Positions 36,692 to 47,571 of a stretch of 64,000 bases of DNA are shown piece after piece (position 1 is the stretch's first letter; every line of letters starts with the position of its first letter). Source of the stretch: Modestobacter sp. Leaf380 (GTDB lineage Bacteria > Actinomycetota > Actinomycetes > Mycobacteriales > Geodermatophilaceae); NCBI RefSeq assembly GCF_001424485.1, contig NZ_LMQC01000001.1:315755-379754 (forward strand), written 5' to 3'. A program made the position numbers and the translations under genes. The notes below the pieces were generated by a model. It saw only the letters and a program-made list of their open reading frames with translations, made no database searches and was not told the origin of the DNA.

Positions 36692-38407
36692 TCAGAGCGG
36701 GTAGAAGGGCGCGCCTCCGGGCAGCGGTTCCGCACCGCGGACCAGCGTGCTCCAGGTGCCACCGGCGAGCTGCCAGAGCGTGCCGCCGGCCACCACCAGG
36801 GGGAGCCGGCTGGGCGCCGCGGCGACCGCGGTGGGCTGGGCGGGGAGACCCGAGGTGGTCACCGCCGTCACACCCCAGCCGTCCACCCCGACGGCGTAGG
36901 GCACCGTGCTCTCGGCGCCGGCGTCCCCGGCCAGCACCAGCAGCGCCGCGGAGTTCCGCCAGGCCACGTCCACGACCTGGGACAGCGAGGGGGCCACCGC
37001 CCGCAGGTCCCGGACGGCGACCTGGTCGTCGCTGCGCACCACCGTGCCCACGAGCACCTGGCCGCCGTCGGGCCCGTCCACGACCAGCGCGGCCCGGACA
37101 CCGTCGGGTGAGAGCTGGAACTCCCGCGCCGCCCCCTGCCCGGCCAGCGTGGTCGCGCTCACCGTCTGCGGCGCACCGGACGCCGGGACCCGGATCACCT
37201 CCGTGCCGTCGCGCACGGTCCACACCTCGGGCCGGGTGGCCGCCGTGGTGGGGTCGGTGAGCGTGCCGGCGGTGAGCAGCGGGGCCAGCTCGCCGCCGTA
37301 GGGACCCAGCAGCAGGGTCGCACCACCCGCCGAGGCCGACACCCCGGCCAGGGACCCCAGCTGGTTGGTGGTCGGGTCCGCGGTCGCCGCGGCCGACCGC
37401 AGGGCGTAGACGCCCGTCCCTGCCGGTCCCGGCACGGGCTCCCCCGAGGTCACGGTGCGCAGCGCGCCGGCGTCCACGTAGTGCCCGACCGACCCCACCG
37501 GGACGGCGTCGGGGTCCAGCGCGGCCCAGTCGTCCACGGACTGCACGTCCGGGACGCCGGGGACCCGCAGCTGCTGGCCGTCGACGAGGACCCGCACCGC
37601 ACGGACGTCGTCGAGCTGGTCCAGCGACCAGACCAGCTGCGCGCACAGCGCACTGGGGTCGTCGACGACGTCGGGCGGCAGCCCGGTCAGGTCGACGACG
37701 GCCACCTGGCGCTGCACGTCGACGTTGCTGCGCAGCTCGGACCCGGCCAACGGGTTGACCACGCCGGCCGCGACCGGCGTCGACGCCCCGGTGAGGAGCC
37801 GGTCGACCAGGGCGGTGGGCTGCGCCTCGCCGTCGACCAGGAAGCGCGGGTCGGGCACCACCCGGGTGCCGGTGGGGTCCAGGAAGTAGGCGCTGACCTG
37901 GTCGTAGGTGCGGGCGAAGTCGGGTTCCAGGAGCACCAGGCCGTCCGGCGGGTCGGTGATCCGCCACTCCCCCCGCTCCTGCGTGAGGGCCATGCTGCGG
38001 GTGTACGCCTGGCCGGTGCCCACGGTGAAGACGCCCTGGGTGTCCACGGCACCGACCAGCTCGGCGGTCACCTCCACGGTGCTCGCGTCGGTGGCCACCG
38101 GCGCGTAGTCCGCGCTGATCACCGTGACGCCCTCGGTGTCGCTCCACCGGTCCGCCGCCTGGGCGGTGAGGAACTGGCGGGCCACCGGGTGGTTGCGGGT
38201 GGTGCTCGCCATCGCGTCGACGAAGCCCCGCACGACCTCCTCCGGACTGGCACCGACCTCCGGCGGCAGCGCCTCGACACCGACGTCGGCCGGGGGGTCG
38301 GCGATCTGGGTGATCTCGACCGTCGGGGAGCTGGTCGGCACGGTGGTGCAACCGGCCAGTACCGCCGTCAGCACCGCGGCCAGGAGCCCGGCGCGGCCCC
38401 GCCTCAC
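36692..38407 (-). CDS. lpqB: Lipoprotein LpqB, MtrAB accessory
   Basis: The 571-residue protein starts with a lipoprotein signal peptide, RRGRAGLLAAVLTAVLAGC, with lipobox LAGC, then TTVPTSSPTVEITQIADPPA. A GerMN-like middle and a C-terminal beta-propeller follow (SVSASAGGATLLLG, REFQLSPDGVRAALVV, WRNSAALLVLAGDAG). LpqB binds the sensor MtrB and modulates MtrA signalling and cell division in mycobacteria. Start GTG 38407 overlaps the mtrB stop (GTGA). The order mtrA-mtrB-lpqB is the conserved one. Confidence 0.94.
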   Translation of the reverse strand: MRRGRAGLLAAVLTAVLAGCTTVPTSSPTVEITQIADPPADVGVEALPPEVGASPEEVVRGFVDAMASTTRNHPVARQFLTAQAADRWSDTEGVTVISADYAPVATDASTVEVTAELVGAVDTQGVFTVGTGQAYTRSMALTQERGEWRITDPPDGLVLLEPDFARTYDQVSAYFLDPTGTRVVPDPRFLVDGEAQPTALVDRLLTGASTPVAAGVVNPLAGSELRSNVDVQRQVAVVDLTGLPPDVVDDPSALCAQLVWSLDQLDDVRAVRVLVDGQQLRVPGVPDVQSVDDWAALDPDAVPVGSVGHYVDAGALRTVTSGEPVPGPAGTGVYALRSAAATADPTTNQLGSLAGVSASAGGATLLLGPYGGELAPLLTAGTLTDPTTAATRPEVWTVRDGTEVIRVPASGAPQTVSATTLAGQGAAREFQLSPDGVRAALVVDGPDGGQVLVGTVVRSDDQVAVRDLRAVAPSLSQVVDVAWRNSAALLVLAGDAGAESTVPYAVGVDGWGVTAVTTSGLPAQPTAVAAAPSRLPLVVAGGTLWQLAGGTWSTLVRGAEPLPGGAPFYPL

Positions 38408-40119
38408 CGGGTGCCGCCGGGTCGACGGACGACGGCCGGCCGCAGCGGCAGGGGCGAACCGGTGAGCTCGGTGCCGGCGGTCAGCGGCACGGTGAGGCGG
38501 AACTGCGCGCCCTGGTCGGGCTGGCCCCAGACCTGCAGCCACCCGCCGTGCAGCCGGGCGTCCTCCAGGCTGATCGACAGGCCCAGCCCGGAGCCGCCCA
38601 CGGTGCGCACCCGGGCCGGGTCGGCCCGCCAGAACCGGTCGAACACGTGCTGGGCGGCCTCGGAGGTCAGCCCGATCCCGTGGTCCCGGACGGTCACCGC
38701 GGCGGCCGTGCGGTTCGCGGCCAGGGTCATCTCCACCGGGCGTCCGGCACCGTGCTCGATGGCGTTGCCCACCAGGTTGCGCAGCACCCGCTGCACCCGG
38801 CGGGCGTCGACGTCGGCGATCACGGGGCGGGCCGGGGTGGCGACCTCGAGCCGGCACCCGTGACGCTGCGCCAGCGCGGACATGCCGTCGGCCACCCGGT
38901 GCAGCAGCGGACCCAGGTCGGTCGGCTCGGCCTCCAGGACCGCGGCCCCGGCGTCGTACCGGCTGATCTCCAGCAGGTCCGACAGCAGGAGCTCGAACCG
39001 GTTGACCTCGGCGTAGAGCAGCTCGGCCGAACGGGCGACGTGCGGGTCGAAGTCCGCCCGGGACTCGTGCAGCACCTCTGCGGCCATCTGCACCGTCGTC
39101 AGCGGGGTGCGCAGCTCGTGCGAGACGTCGGAGGTGAAGCGCTGCTGCAGCTGGGAGAGGCCCTCGAGCTGGACGATCTGCTTCTGCAGGCTGTCGGCCA
39201 TCGCGTTGAAGCTGCTGGCCAGCCGGGCGAGGTCGTCCTCGCCGCTGACCGCCAGCCGCTCCTCCAGCCGCCCCTCGGCCAGCCGCTGGGCGCCCCGGGC
39301 GGCGCGCCGCACCGGGTCGACGACCAGCCGGGTGACCAGCACGCCGATGCCGACGACGAAGAGCGTGAGGGCGATGCCGCTGATGACCACGGTGCTGCGG
39401 ACCAGGGACAGCGTCTCCTGCTCCTGGTCCAGCGGGAAGGCGTAGTAGAGGTCGACCTGCTCACCGCCCTGCCCGTCGATGGGCACCGGGGCACCGATCA
39501 GCAGGGTGGGGACCTGCTCCTGCGAGCCGTTGGGCACCAGGGCGTACCGGTAGACCTGGGTGCCGTCGTCCACGGCGTCCACCAGGTCGGCGGGCAGCGC
39601 CGAGTACAGGAACGGTCGACTGGCCGCCGGGCGCGGGGTGTCCCCGGCTCGGTAGACCAGCACCGTGTCGAAGTTTCCGGCCTCCCCGTTGCGGCTCTGC
39701 AGCTCCCGGACCGTCCGGTCCAGGGTGGAGCGCACGCTGGCGGCGTCGCCGGTGACGATGCCCGCCACCTGGGACTGGGCGTAGGAGACCCCGGCCTGGG
39801 CCTGGTCGACGGCGGCGTCCCGCTTCACCCGGAGCAGCTGGTCGCTGATCTGGTTGAACAGCACCACGCTGACGATGACCACGACCACGCCGGCGACGGC
39901 CATGGTGATGGCCCCGATGCGCAGCTGCAGCGAGGAGCGCCAGGCGTGCCAGGCGACGGCCGACCACCGACGCACGACCCGCTGGGCACGACGGCGTCCC
40001 CGCAGCACGCGCCGCTGCACCCCGCGACGCAGCCGGCGGAGCTCGCTGCGCCGACGGACCGGGCGGGCCGCCGGCGGCGGGGACGGCGGCGCCGGCGGTC
40101 GGGCGGTGGACGCGCTCAC
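38404..40119 (-). CDS. mtrB: Sensor histidine kinase MtrB
   Basis: The 571-residue kinase has a basic cytoplasmic N-terminus, a first transmembrane helix (~70-90), an extracytoplasmic sensor (~90-242), a second helix (VVISGIALTLFVVGIGVLV, ~244-262), HAMP (~263-320), a HisKA domain with phospho-His in DVSHELRTPL (His ~334), and an HATPase domain with NLVGNAIEHGAG and GGSGLGLSISLED. It phosphorylates MtrA; the pair controls division, cell wall hydrolases and osmotic response in actinobacteria. Start GTG, 22 nt after mtrA. Confidence 0.95.
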   Translation of the reverse strand: MSASTARPPAPPSPPPAARPVRRRSELRRLRRGVQRRVLRGRRRAQRVVRRWSAVAWHAWRSSLQLRIGAITMAVAGVVVVIVSVVLFNQISDQLLRVKRDAAVDQAQAGVSYAQSQVAGIVTGDAASVRSTLDRTVRELQSRNGEAGNFDTVLVYRAGDTPRPAASRPFLYSALPADLVDAVDDGTQVYRYALVPNGSQEQVPTLLIGAPVPIDGQGGEQVDLYYAFPLDQEQETLSLVRSTVVISGIALTLFVVGIGVLVTRLVVDPVRRAARGAQRLAEGRLEERLAVSGEDDLARLASSFNAMADSLQKQIVQLEGLSQLQQRFTSDVSHELRTPLTTVQMAAEVLHESRADFDPHVARSAELLYAEVNRFELLLSDLLEISRYDAGAAVLEAEPTDLGPLLHRVADGMSALAQRHGCRLEVATPARPVIADVDARRVQRVLRNLVGNAIEHGAGRPVEMTLAANRTAAAVTVRDHGIGLTSEAAQHVFDRFWRADPARVRTVGGSGLGLSISLEDARLHGGWLQVWGQPDQGAQFRLTVPLTAGTELTGSPLPLRPAVVRRPGGTR

Positions 40120-40141
40120 GCCCGGGGGCGTCCCGGCCCGG

Positions 40142-40858
40142 TCACGGCGGGCCGGCCTTGTAGCCGACGCCGCGCACCGTCAGCACCACCTCGGGGCGCT
40201 CGGGGTCGCGCTCGACCTTGGCGCGCAGCCGCTGCACGTGCACGTTGACCAGCCGGGTGTCCGCGGCGTGCCGGTAGCCCCACACCTGCTCCAGCAGCAG
40301 CTCGCGGGTGAAGACCTGCCGGGGCTTGCGGGCCAGGGCGACCAGCAGGTCGAACTCCAGCGGGGTCAGCGCGATCGGCTCGCCGGCCCGGGACACCTGG
40401 TGCGCCGGGACGTCGATGGAGACGTCGCCGATCACCAGGTTCTCGGCCTGCCCGGTCTCCCCCCGCCGCAGCTGGGAGCGCACCCGGGCGACCAGCTCGA
40501 CGGGCTTGAAGGGCTTGGTCACGTAGTCGTCGGCGCCGGCCTCCAGGCCCTGGACGACGTCGATGGTGTCGCCCTTGGCGGTGAGCATGATGATCGGGAC
40601 GCTGGACTGGGTGCGGATGTCCGCGCAGATCTGCAGCCCGTTGCGCCCCGGGAGCATGAGGTCCAGCAGCACCAGGTCGGGGCGGACCTGCTGGAACGTC
40701 GCGACCGCCCGGGCGCCGTCGGAGACGAAGGCGGGCTCGTAGCCCTCGCGCCGCAGCACGATGCCGAGCATCTCGGCCAGCGCGGCGTCGTCGTCGACGA
40801 CGAGCACGCGGCCGCGGGAGGAACCGGACAGCGGAGCGGAAGGCGGCACGCCCCCCAT
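40142..40858 (-). CDS. mtrA: Response regulator MtrA (OmpR family)
   Basis: The 238-residue protein has a receiver domain with acidic pocket VVDDD (~20-24), phospho-Asp in LLDLMLPG (~66) and Lys in TKPFKP (~115), and a C-terminal winged helix, ALTPLEFDLLVALARKPRQVFTRELLLEQVWGY and VNVHVQRLRAKVE. The first ~15 residues are extra compared with mycobacterial MtrA and the start may be later. It is partnered with mtrB. In mycobacteria tmk lies between mtrA and sahH; here sahH is the immediate upstream gene, with a terminator between. Confidence 0.95.
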   Translation of the reverse strand: MGGVPPSAPLSGSSRGRVLVVDDDAALAEMLGIVLRREGYEPAFVSDGARAVATFQQVRPDLVLLDLMLPGRNGLQICADIRTQSSVPIIMLTAKGDTIDVVQGLEAGADDYVTKPFKPVELVARVRSQLRRGETGQAENLVIGDVSIDVPAHQVSRAGEPIALTPLEFDLLVALARKPRQVFTRELLLEQVWGYRHAADTRLVNVHVQRLRAKVERDPERPEVVLTVRGVGYKAGPP

Positions 40859-40881
40859 TGTGCGTGAACCGGTCCCAGACG

Positions 40882-40921
40882 GACCGCACCCTCCAGGGTC
40901 GTGCCCCTGGAGGGTGCGGTC
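40882..40921 (-). terminator. Intrinsic terminator downstream of sahH
   Basis: A perfect 17-bp stem (40882-40898 with 40905-40921) with a 6-nt loop lies 77 nt after the sahH stop and 24 nt before the mtrA start. It should separate the two transcription units. Confidence 0.85.
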
Positions 40922-40997
40922 GTGACTGGCTGGAACGGCCTGCTCGCAGGGTCCCGGACCGCGCGGAGCGTGGTGCGGGGGGCGAGCAGGTCCTGTC

Positions 40998-42485
<1,488 letters not shown>

Positions 42486-42620
42486 GTCGCTCCAGAGTGT
42501 CCCGGCCGCGCCAGAGGGGCTGCGGCAGCGTCGGATCTGTTCGTGAGCGAGCATGCCGAGGCTTCGGCGGGGCTCGTGCCGTGGTCCAGGGTACGGGTTG
42601 GAGCCCTCGACGTCTCGCGT

Positions 42621-42645
42621 GTCGGGGGTTCGTCACACCCCCGAC
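42621..42645 (-). terminator. Short terminator hairpin after manA
   Basis: A 9-bp stem (gtcgggggt, 42621-42629, with 42637-42645) around a 7-nt loop lies 8 nt beyond the manA stop. There is no U tract. Confidence 0.6.
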
Positions 42646-42652
42646 CGCGGGT

Positions 42653-43864
42653 TCACGTCGCGCGCAGGCCCGTCGTCGCGCGGTAGAGGACGGCCGGCCC
42701 CTGCGCAGTCAGCGGGGCACCGGCCGGGACGAAGGCCGACTCGCCCTGGTCCAGTACGAGTTCGCCGTCGTCGGTGCCGAGCACCGCCCGGCCCTCGGTG
42801 CAGAGCAGGACCTGCGGGCCCGAGGTGCGCAGGCTGCCCGGGTCCGCGCCCAGCTCGCAGCGGGTCAGGTCGAAGTCCTCGACCGGCACCGGGTACCGCA
42901 GGCCACCGGGCCCCAGGACGGGACGGATGACCGGCACCCGGCCGTCGGTGAAGTCCAGCACCTCGACGAGGGCGGCCAGGTCCACGTGCTTGCCGGTCAG
43001 ACCGCCGCGCAGCACGTTGTCCGAGCTGGCCATCACCTCGACGCCTGCCCCGGACAGGTAGGCGTGCAGGTTGCCGGCGGGCAGGAAGACGGCCTCACCG
43101 GGGGCGATCGTCAGGTGGTTGCACAGCAGCGAGATGACCACCCCGATGTCACCGGGGTAGGTCGTCGCCAGGCTGGCGGCCCAGCGGTAGGTGTTGATGA
43201 ACTCCGGGTCGTGCGCGGCCACGAAGGTGGCGGCCCGCTCGGCGACGGCGCTCACCAGGGACTGCCTGCGCCGTGCGGACAACGCCAGCAGTTGCGGGAC
43301 CGCGACCTGCAGCCCACCGCGGGCCAGTGCGGCGATGGTGGGCTTGAGCTCGGGCAGCTGCAGCTTGGCCAGGCAGTGCAGCGACTCCTCGACCGGCCGG
43401 AAGCCGCACAGGGCCTCGACCGGGGTGATCGCGAGCAGGATCTCCGGCTTGTGGAAGGGGTCCTTGAAGGTGCGGGTCGGGTCGTCCTGCGGGACCCCGG
43501 CAGCCTCCTCGGCGGCGTACCCGACCTGCGCCTGAGCCGTCGTGGGGTGCGCCTGCAGGGACAGCGGGCTGTCCGCGGCGAGGACCTTCATCAGGAACGG
43601 GAGGCGGTCACCGAAGTGCTGACGAACCGCACCGCCGAGGAGGCGGTCGGGTTCCTCGGCGATGGCCGCGTCCAGGGCTCGCCCGTCTGCCAGCACACTG
43701 GGGGCATCGGGGTGCGCCCCCATCCACAGCTCCGCATGCGGCTCAGCCGCGGGCGAGGCCTCCCCCAGGAGCTCGGGGATCACGGTGCGACTGCCCCACG
43801 GGTAGTGCCGGATGGTGTTCGTCAGCTGCCACATCGTGGGGCAGGTTACCGGGGCGAGGGTCAT
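42653..43864 (-). CDS. manA: Mannose-6-phosphate isomerase ManA
   Basis: ManA converts fructose-6-P to mannose-6-P, the first step to GDP-mannose. The product of 403 residues has the cupin/PMI type I zinc sites: PLSLQAHPT (Gln/His), FHKPEI (Glu) and AGNLHAYLSG (His), and NTIRHYPWGSRT near the N-terminus. The start ATG 43864 overlaps the stop of the upstream cation-transporter gene (ATGA); ATG 43834 (MWQLTN), closer to family starts, is an alternative. With manB at 46-47.6 kb and manC at 58 kb it completes the GDP-mannose pathway in this window. Confidence 0.95.
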   Translation of the reverse strand: MTLAPVTCPTMWQLTNTIRHYPWGSRTVIPELLGEASPAAEPHAELWMGAHPDAPSVLADGRALDAAIAEEPDRLLGGAVRQHFGDRLPFLMKVLAADSPLSLQAHPTTAQAQVGYAAEEAAGVPQDDPTRTFKDPFHKPEILLAITPVEALCGFRPVEESLHCLAKLQLPELKPTIAALARGGLQVAVPQLLALSARRRQSLVSAVAERAATFVAAHDPEFINTYRWAASLATTYPGDIGVVISLLCNHLTIAPGEAVFLPAGNLHAYLSGAGVEVMASSDNVLRGGLTGKHVDLAALVEVLDFTDGRVPVIRPVLGPGGLRYPVPVEDFDLTRCELGADPGSLRTSGPQVLLCTEGRAVLGTDDGELVLDQGESAFVPAGAPLTAQGPAVLYRATTGLRAT

Positions 43865-44868
43865 CCCCCTGTCGTCGACGCACCGGTCCCCGGTGTCGAG
43901 TGCTCCGCGCGCCGGATGTCGGGCTCCAGGTAGATCACCCTCGCCATCGGGACGGCTGCCCGGATGCGGGCCTCGGCCTCGTCGATGGCGCGGGCGACCG
44001 CGGCGGCGGTGTCGTCGTGCCGCACGGCGATCTTCGCGCCCACCAGCAGCTCCTCGGGGCCCAGGTGCTGGGTCTCCATGTGGACGACCGAGAGCACGCT
44101 GCCCGAGCCCTCGAGGGCGGCGACGATCTGCCGCTGCACGTCCGGGGTGGCGGACTCGCCGAGCAGCAGGCTCTTGGTCTCCACGGCCAGGATCGCGGCG
44201 ACCACGATGAGCAGCAGGCCGATGGCCACGGTGCCCAGCCCGTCGTAGACCCCGTTCCCGGTGACCACCGACAGCCCGACACCCAGCAGCGCGAGGACCA
44301 GGCCGGTCAGCGCAGCGGTGTCCTCCAGCAGGACCACGGGCAGCTCGGGTGCCCGGGCGTGCCGGATGAAGGCCCAGTAGGACTCCCCCGGCTTGCGCAC
44401 GGCATCGGTCTCCTTGCGCGCGGTCCGCAGCGAGAAGGACTCCAGCACGATGGCCACCAGGAGCACGCCGAAGGCCCACCCCGGGCTGGTCAGCTCCTCG
44501 GGCTCGAGCAGCTTGTGCACACCCTCGTAGACGGCGAAGACGCCGCCGACGCTGAAGAGCACGATCGCGACCAGGAAGCCGTACACGTAGCGGTCGCGGC
44601 CGAAGCCGAACGGGTGCTGCGGCGTGGGGGCGCGTCGGGACGTGCGGCCACCGATCAACAGCAGCACCTGGTTGCCCGAGTCCGCGACGGAGTGGATCGC
44701 CTCGGCCAGCATCGAGGAGGCGCCGGTGACCAGGAAGGCGACGAACTTGGCGATCGCGATGCCCAGGTTGGCCGCCAGGGCGGCGATGATCGCCCGGGTG
44801 CCACCGTGTGCACCGGCGTCAGCCGCAGCGCCCTGGGTGTCGGGCGCGGGCTCGGCCGGGGTGCTCAC
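43861..44868 (-). CDS. Cation diffusion facilitator transporter
   Basis: The 335-residue protein is a CDF proton/metal antiporter: RAIIAALAANLGIAIAKFVAFLVTG (TM1), SMLAEAIHSVADSGNQ (TM2 with the HxxxD site), and a later LLEDTAALTGLVLALLGVGLS (TM5, with ED in place of the second HxxxD His), then a cytoplasmic C-terminal domain with metal sites VLSVVHMETQHLGPEELLV. The metal cannot be told. It is locked between TobH and manA by GTGA and ATGA overlaps, a surprising place for a metal exporter. Confidence 0.88.
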   Translation of the reverse strand: MSTPAEPAPDTQGAAADAGAHGGTRAIIAALAANLGIAIAKFVAFLVTGASSMLAEAIHSVADSGNQVLLLIGGRTSRRAPTPQHPFGFGRDRYVYGFLVAIVLFSVGGVFAVYEGVHKLLEPEELTSPGWAFGVLLVAIVLESFSLRTARKETDAVRKPGESYWAFIRHARAPELPVVLLEDTAALTGLVLALLGVGLSVVTGNGVYDGLGTVAIGLLLIVVAAILAVETKSLLLGESATPDVQRQIVAALEGSGSVLSVVHMETQHLGPEELLVGAKIAVRHDDTAAAVARAIDEAEARIRAAVPMARVIYLEPDIRRAEHSTPGTGASTTGG

Positions 44869-45995
44869 GAGCGCTGGGTGTCCAGGGCCAGCGCGAGGTA
44901 AACGGCGCTGAAGTCGGCCACCGCGAGCTGGCGCGCCACCCGGGCCAGACGCGGCTCGGAGTCGTGCCCCCCGGGCTCGCCCAGTGCGCTGACGGGCACG
45001 TTGCGGTCGGTGGCCAGGCGCAACACCTGGCGCATCGCGTCCGCGGCGTTGGAGGGCTCCCGCTCCGCCCGGCCGTCGTGGTCGGCCTGGGCGTCGCGCA
45101 GGGTGATCAGGCGCAGGCGACGCCCCTCGTCGTCGGTCCGGTCCCGGAAGAAGTCGTCGGAGTCCCCGGCCGCCAGCGGCCCACCGACCACGGCGCACGC
45201 GGCGACCCGCTGGTCGGGCAGGCGGTAGTGACTGGCAGGGAGGCCGGCCAGGGTGGCCAGCTGATCGGCGACCCTGGTGGCGGCGGCCCCGGCCAGGGGG
45301 CCCTCGGCAGCGATGACGGGCAGCGCGTCGAGCAGTTCCAGGGCCAGGGTCTTCGCCGGGTTGACGAAGGACTCCCGGGCCGGCCCGCAGGCGGCGGCGA
45401 CCTCGTCGAGCGCGGCGGCGACGACGTCGGTGTCGGCCGCGCCGGGGGCCAGCAGCCCCAGGTCGGTGGCCAGGCGCAGCATCGGTGTCAGCAGAGACCA
45501 GAGCGTGGCGTGCCGCACCCGCGTGTCGGGGAGTGCCACGTAGGGGGAACGCGCGGCCGCACACGCAGCGTGCAACGGAGCGCCCTCCGCCCCGATCCCG
45601 ACGACGGCGACGCCCCGCCGGGCCGCCTCGTAGGCAGGGGTCACGGCGTACCGGCCGGCGCCGGTCCTGGTGGCCACGACGGCCACGTCGGAGGCGCCCA
45701 TCCACACCGGCAGGTCCGGGCCGGGGACGACGTCCACGGTCACCGGGCTCGAGGGCCCCAGCAGCGCCCGCAGCACGGACGCCGCCACCGCACCCTCACG
45801 CCGGGCCACGACGACCAGACCCCGCGGCCGCCCGGCACCGGTCACCCGACCCAGGCCGGCCTCCTCGGTGAGCCGCGCGGTCTCCCGGACCTGCGCACCG
45901 GCACCGGCCACGGCCGGGAGCAGGCCGTGGGGGTCCCGGGCCCGCAGCAGCTCCGGGTCGTCGAGGACCTCCTCGGCCAGCTCGGGGGAGGTCAT
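44865..45995 (-). CDS. TobH-like SIS-domain protein
   Basis: The 376-residue protein resembles actinobacterial TobH (Rv3256c), related to bifunctional phosphoglucose/phosphomannose isomerases. It has LRARDPHGLLPAVAGAGAQVRE, a first SIS-like Rossmann part (LVVVARREGAVAASVLRALL, VAVVATRTGAGRY) and VVAAALDEVAAACGPARESFVNPAKTLALELLDALP, with the ADDFFRDR-like DSDDFFRDR segment. It has no clear catalytic Glu/His pair, so enzymatic function is doubtful. It overlaps Trm112-like (ATGA) and the CDF gene (GTGA), so it sits in the mannose operon. Confidence 0.8.
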   Translation of the reverse strand: MTSPELAEEVLDDPELLRARDPHGLLPAVAGAGAQVRETARLTEEAGLGRVTGAGRPRGLVVVARREGAVAASVLRALLGPSSPVTVDVVPGPDLPVWMGASDVAVVATRTGAGRYAVTPAYEAARRGVAVVGIGAEGAPLHAACAAARSPYVALPDTRVRHATLWSLLTPMLRLATDLGLLAPGAADTDVVAAALDEVAAACGPARESFVNPAKTLALELLDALPVIAAEGPLAGAAATRVADQLATLAGLPASHYRLPDQRVAACAVVGGPLAAGDSDDFFRDRTDDEGRRLRLITLRDAQADHDGRAEREPSNAADAMRQVLRLATDRNVPVSALGEPGGHDSEPRLARVARQLAVADFSAVYLALALDTQRS

Positions 45996-46195
45996 GCCGA
46001 CCGGCGTCGTGCCTCGTCGAGCAGCAGCACCGGGATGCCGTCCCGCACCGGGAAGGCCCGGTCGCAGGTGCTGCACAACAGCTCGGCAGCCGTGGGGTCC
46101 AGGGTGAGCGGGCTGTGGTGGGTGTCGGGGCAGGCCAGGATCGCCAGCAGCGCCGGGTCGATGCCCAGGGTCTCGGGGTGGGTCGTTCCGGTCAT
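45992..46195 (-). CDS. Trm112-like zinc-ribbon protein
   Basis: The 67-residue protein has IDPALLAILACPDTHHSPLTL and LLCSTCDRAFPVRDGIPVLL. Trm112 proteins are small zinc-binding activators of methyltransferases. The canonical first CPxC pair is CPDT here, so one of the four Cys ligands is missing; a His (CPDTHH) might replace it. It overlaps manB (ATGA) at its start and TobH (ATGA) at its end. Confidence 0.85.
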   Translation of the reverse strand: MTGTTHPETLGIDPALLAILACPDTHHSPLTLDPTAAELLCSTCDRAFPVRDGIPVLLLDEARRRSA

Positions 46196-47571
46196 GCGCG
46201 CACCAGCTCCAGGACGTGGTCGCGGATCTCGGTCATCCGAGCTCCGTCAGGGGCCTCGACGTTGAGTCGCAGCAGGGGTTCGGTGTTGCTGGCCCGCAGG
46301 TTGAACCAGGCCCCGTCGGGGAGCTGGACCGTGAGGCCGTCCAGCTCGTCGAAGGCGACCCGCTCGTCGGTGCCGTAGGCCGCTCGCACGGCGGCGACCC
46401 GGTCGGCGGCGTCGGCCACGGTGGAGTTGATCTCCCCGGAGGCCACGTAGCGGCTGTAGTCGGCGGTCAGCTCCGAGAGGGTGCCCGGCTGCTCGCCGAG
46501 GGCCGCGAGCACGTGCATCGCGGCCAGCATGCCGGTGTCGGCGCGCCAGAAGTCACGGAAGTAGTAGTGCGCGGAGTGCTCGCCACCGAAGACCGCGTCG
46601 GTGCGGGCCATCTCGGCCTTGATGAAGCTGTGGCCCACCCGGGTGCGCACCGGGTCCCCGCCGTGCTCCCGGACGATCTCGGGCACGGCCGCCGAGGTGA
46701 TCAGGTTGTGGATGATCGTCGTGCCGACCCCGCGGCGGAGCTCACGGACGGCGACCAGGGCGGTGACCGCCGAGGGGCTGACCGGCTCGCCGCGCTCGTC
46801 GACGAGGAAGACCCGGTCGGCGTCGCCGTCGAAGGCCAGCCCGACGTCGGCGCCGTGCTCGACCACGGCGCGCTGCAGGTCGACGAGGTTGGCAGGGTCC
46901 AGCGGGTTGGCCTCGTGGTTGGGGAAGGAGCCGTCGAGCTCGAAGTACATCGGGACGACGTCCAGGGGCAGACCGGAGAGCACCACCGGCACGGTGTGCC
47001 CGCCCATCCCGTTGCCGGCGTCGACGACGACCTTGAGCGCGCGGATGGCCGAGAGGTCGACCAGACCGCGCAGGTACTCGGAGTACTCGCTGAGCACGTC
47101 TCGCGAGGAGACGCTGCCCACGACGCCGGGGTCACGGTCGAAGACCGACTCACCCTCGAGCAGCCGCTCGCTCCAGTCCCTGATCTCGGCGAGACCCGAG
47201 TCCTGACCGATCGGTGCTGCACCGGCTCGGCACATCTTGATGCCGTTGTACTGCGCCGGGTTGTGGCTGGCCGTGAACATCGCCCCGGGCAGGTCCAGGC
47301 TGCCGGCGGCGAAGTAGAGCATGTCCGTGGAGCCCAGCCCGGCCTCGACGACGTCGACCCCGCGGCTGAGCACGCCCTCGGCGAAGGCTCGCGAGAGCGG
47401 CACAGAGGTCTCGCGCATGTCGTGGGCGGTGACCACGGCCGACGCACCGGTCTCGGCGTGGACGAACTCGGCGAACGCCGCGCCGATCGCCCGGGCGACG
47501 GACTCGTCCCACTGGTCGGGGACGACTCCCCGCACGTCGTAGGCCTTGATGAGCGACGACAGGTCCGGCAC
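46192..47571 (-). CDS. manB: Phosphomannomutase/phosphoglucomutase ManB
   Basis: ManB interconverts mannose-6-P and mannose-1-P. The 459-residue product has LIKAYDVRGVVPDQW, the phosphoserine loop TASHNPAQYNGIK, metal-binding FDGDADRVF, sugar-binding GGEHSAHYYFRDF and the C-terminal phosphate loop RASNTEPLLRLNVEA. The longer frame to 47601 lacks a ribosome site, whereas GTG 47571 has GAGGTGGATCAGC; family lengths agree with the shorter form. It heads the overlapped mannose operon. Confidence 0.95.
   Translation of the reverse strand: MPDLSSLIKAYDVRGVVPDQWDESVARAIGAAFAEFVHAETGASAVVTAHDMRETSVPLSRAFAEGVLSRGVDVVEAGLGSTDMLYFAAGSLDLPGAMFTASHNPAQYNGIKMCRAGAAPIGQDSGLAEIRDWSERLLEGESVFDRDPGVVGSVSSRDVLSEYSEYLRGLVDLSAIRALKVVVDAGNGMGGHTVPVVLSGLPLDVVPMYFELDGSFPNHEANPLDPANLVDLQRAVVEHGADVGLAFDGDADRVFLVDERGEPVSPSAVTALVAVRELRRGVGTTIIHNLITSAAVPEIVREHGGDPVRTRVGHSFIKAEMARTDAVFGGEHSAHYYFRDFWRADTGMLAAMHVLAALGEQPGTLSELTADYSRYVASGEINSTVADAADRVAAVRAAYGTDERVAFDELDGLTVQLPDGAWFNLRASNTEPLLRLNVEAPDGARMTEIRDHVLELVRA

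Noticed and set aside
42486-42600. SAH riboswitch upstream of sahH
   Set aside because: The leader has a few GC-rich pairings, but I could not fit the conserved core of the SAH riboswitch. A covariance-model search would settle it.
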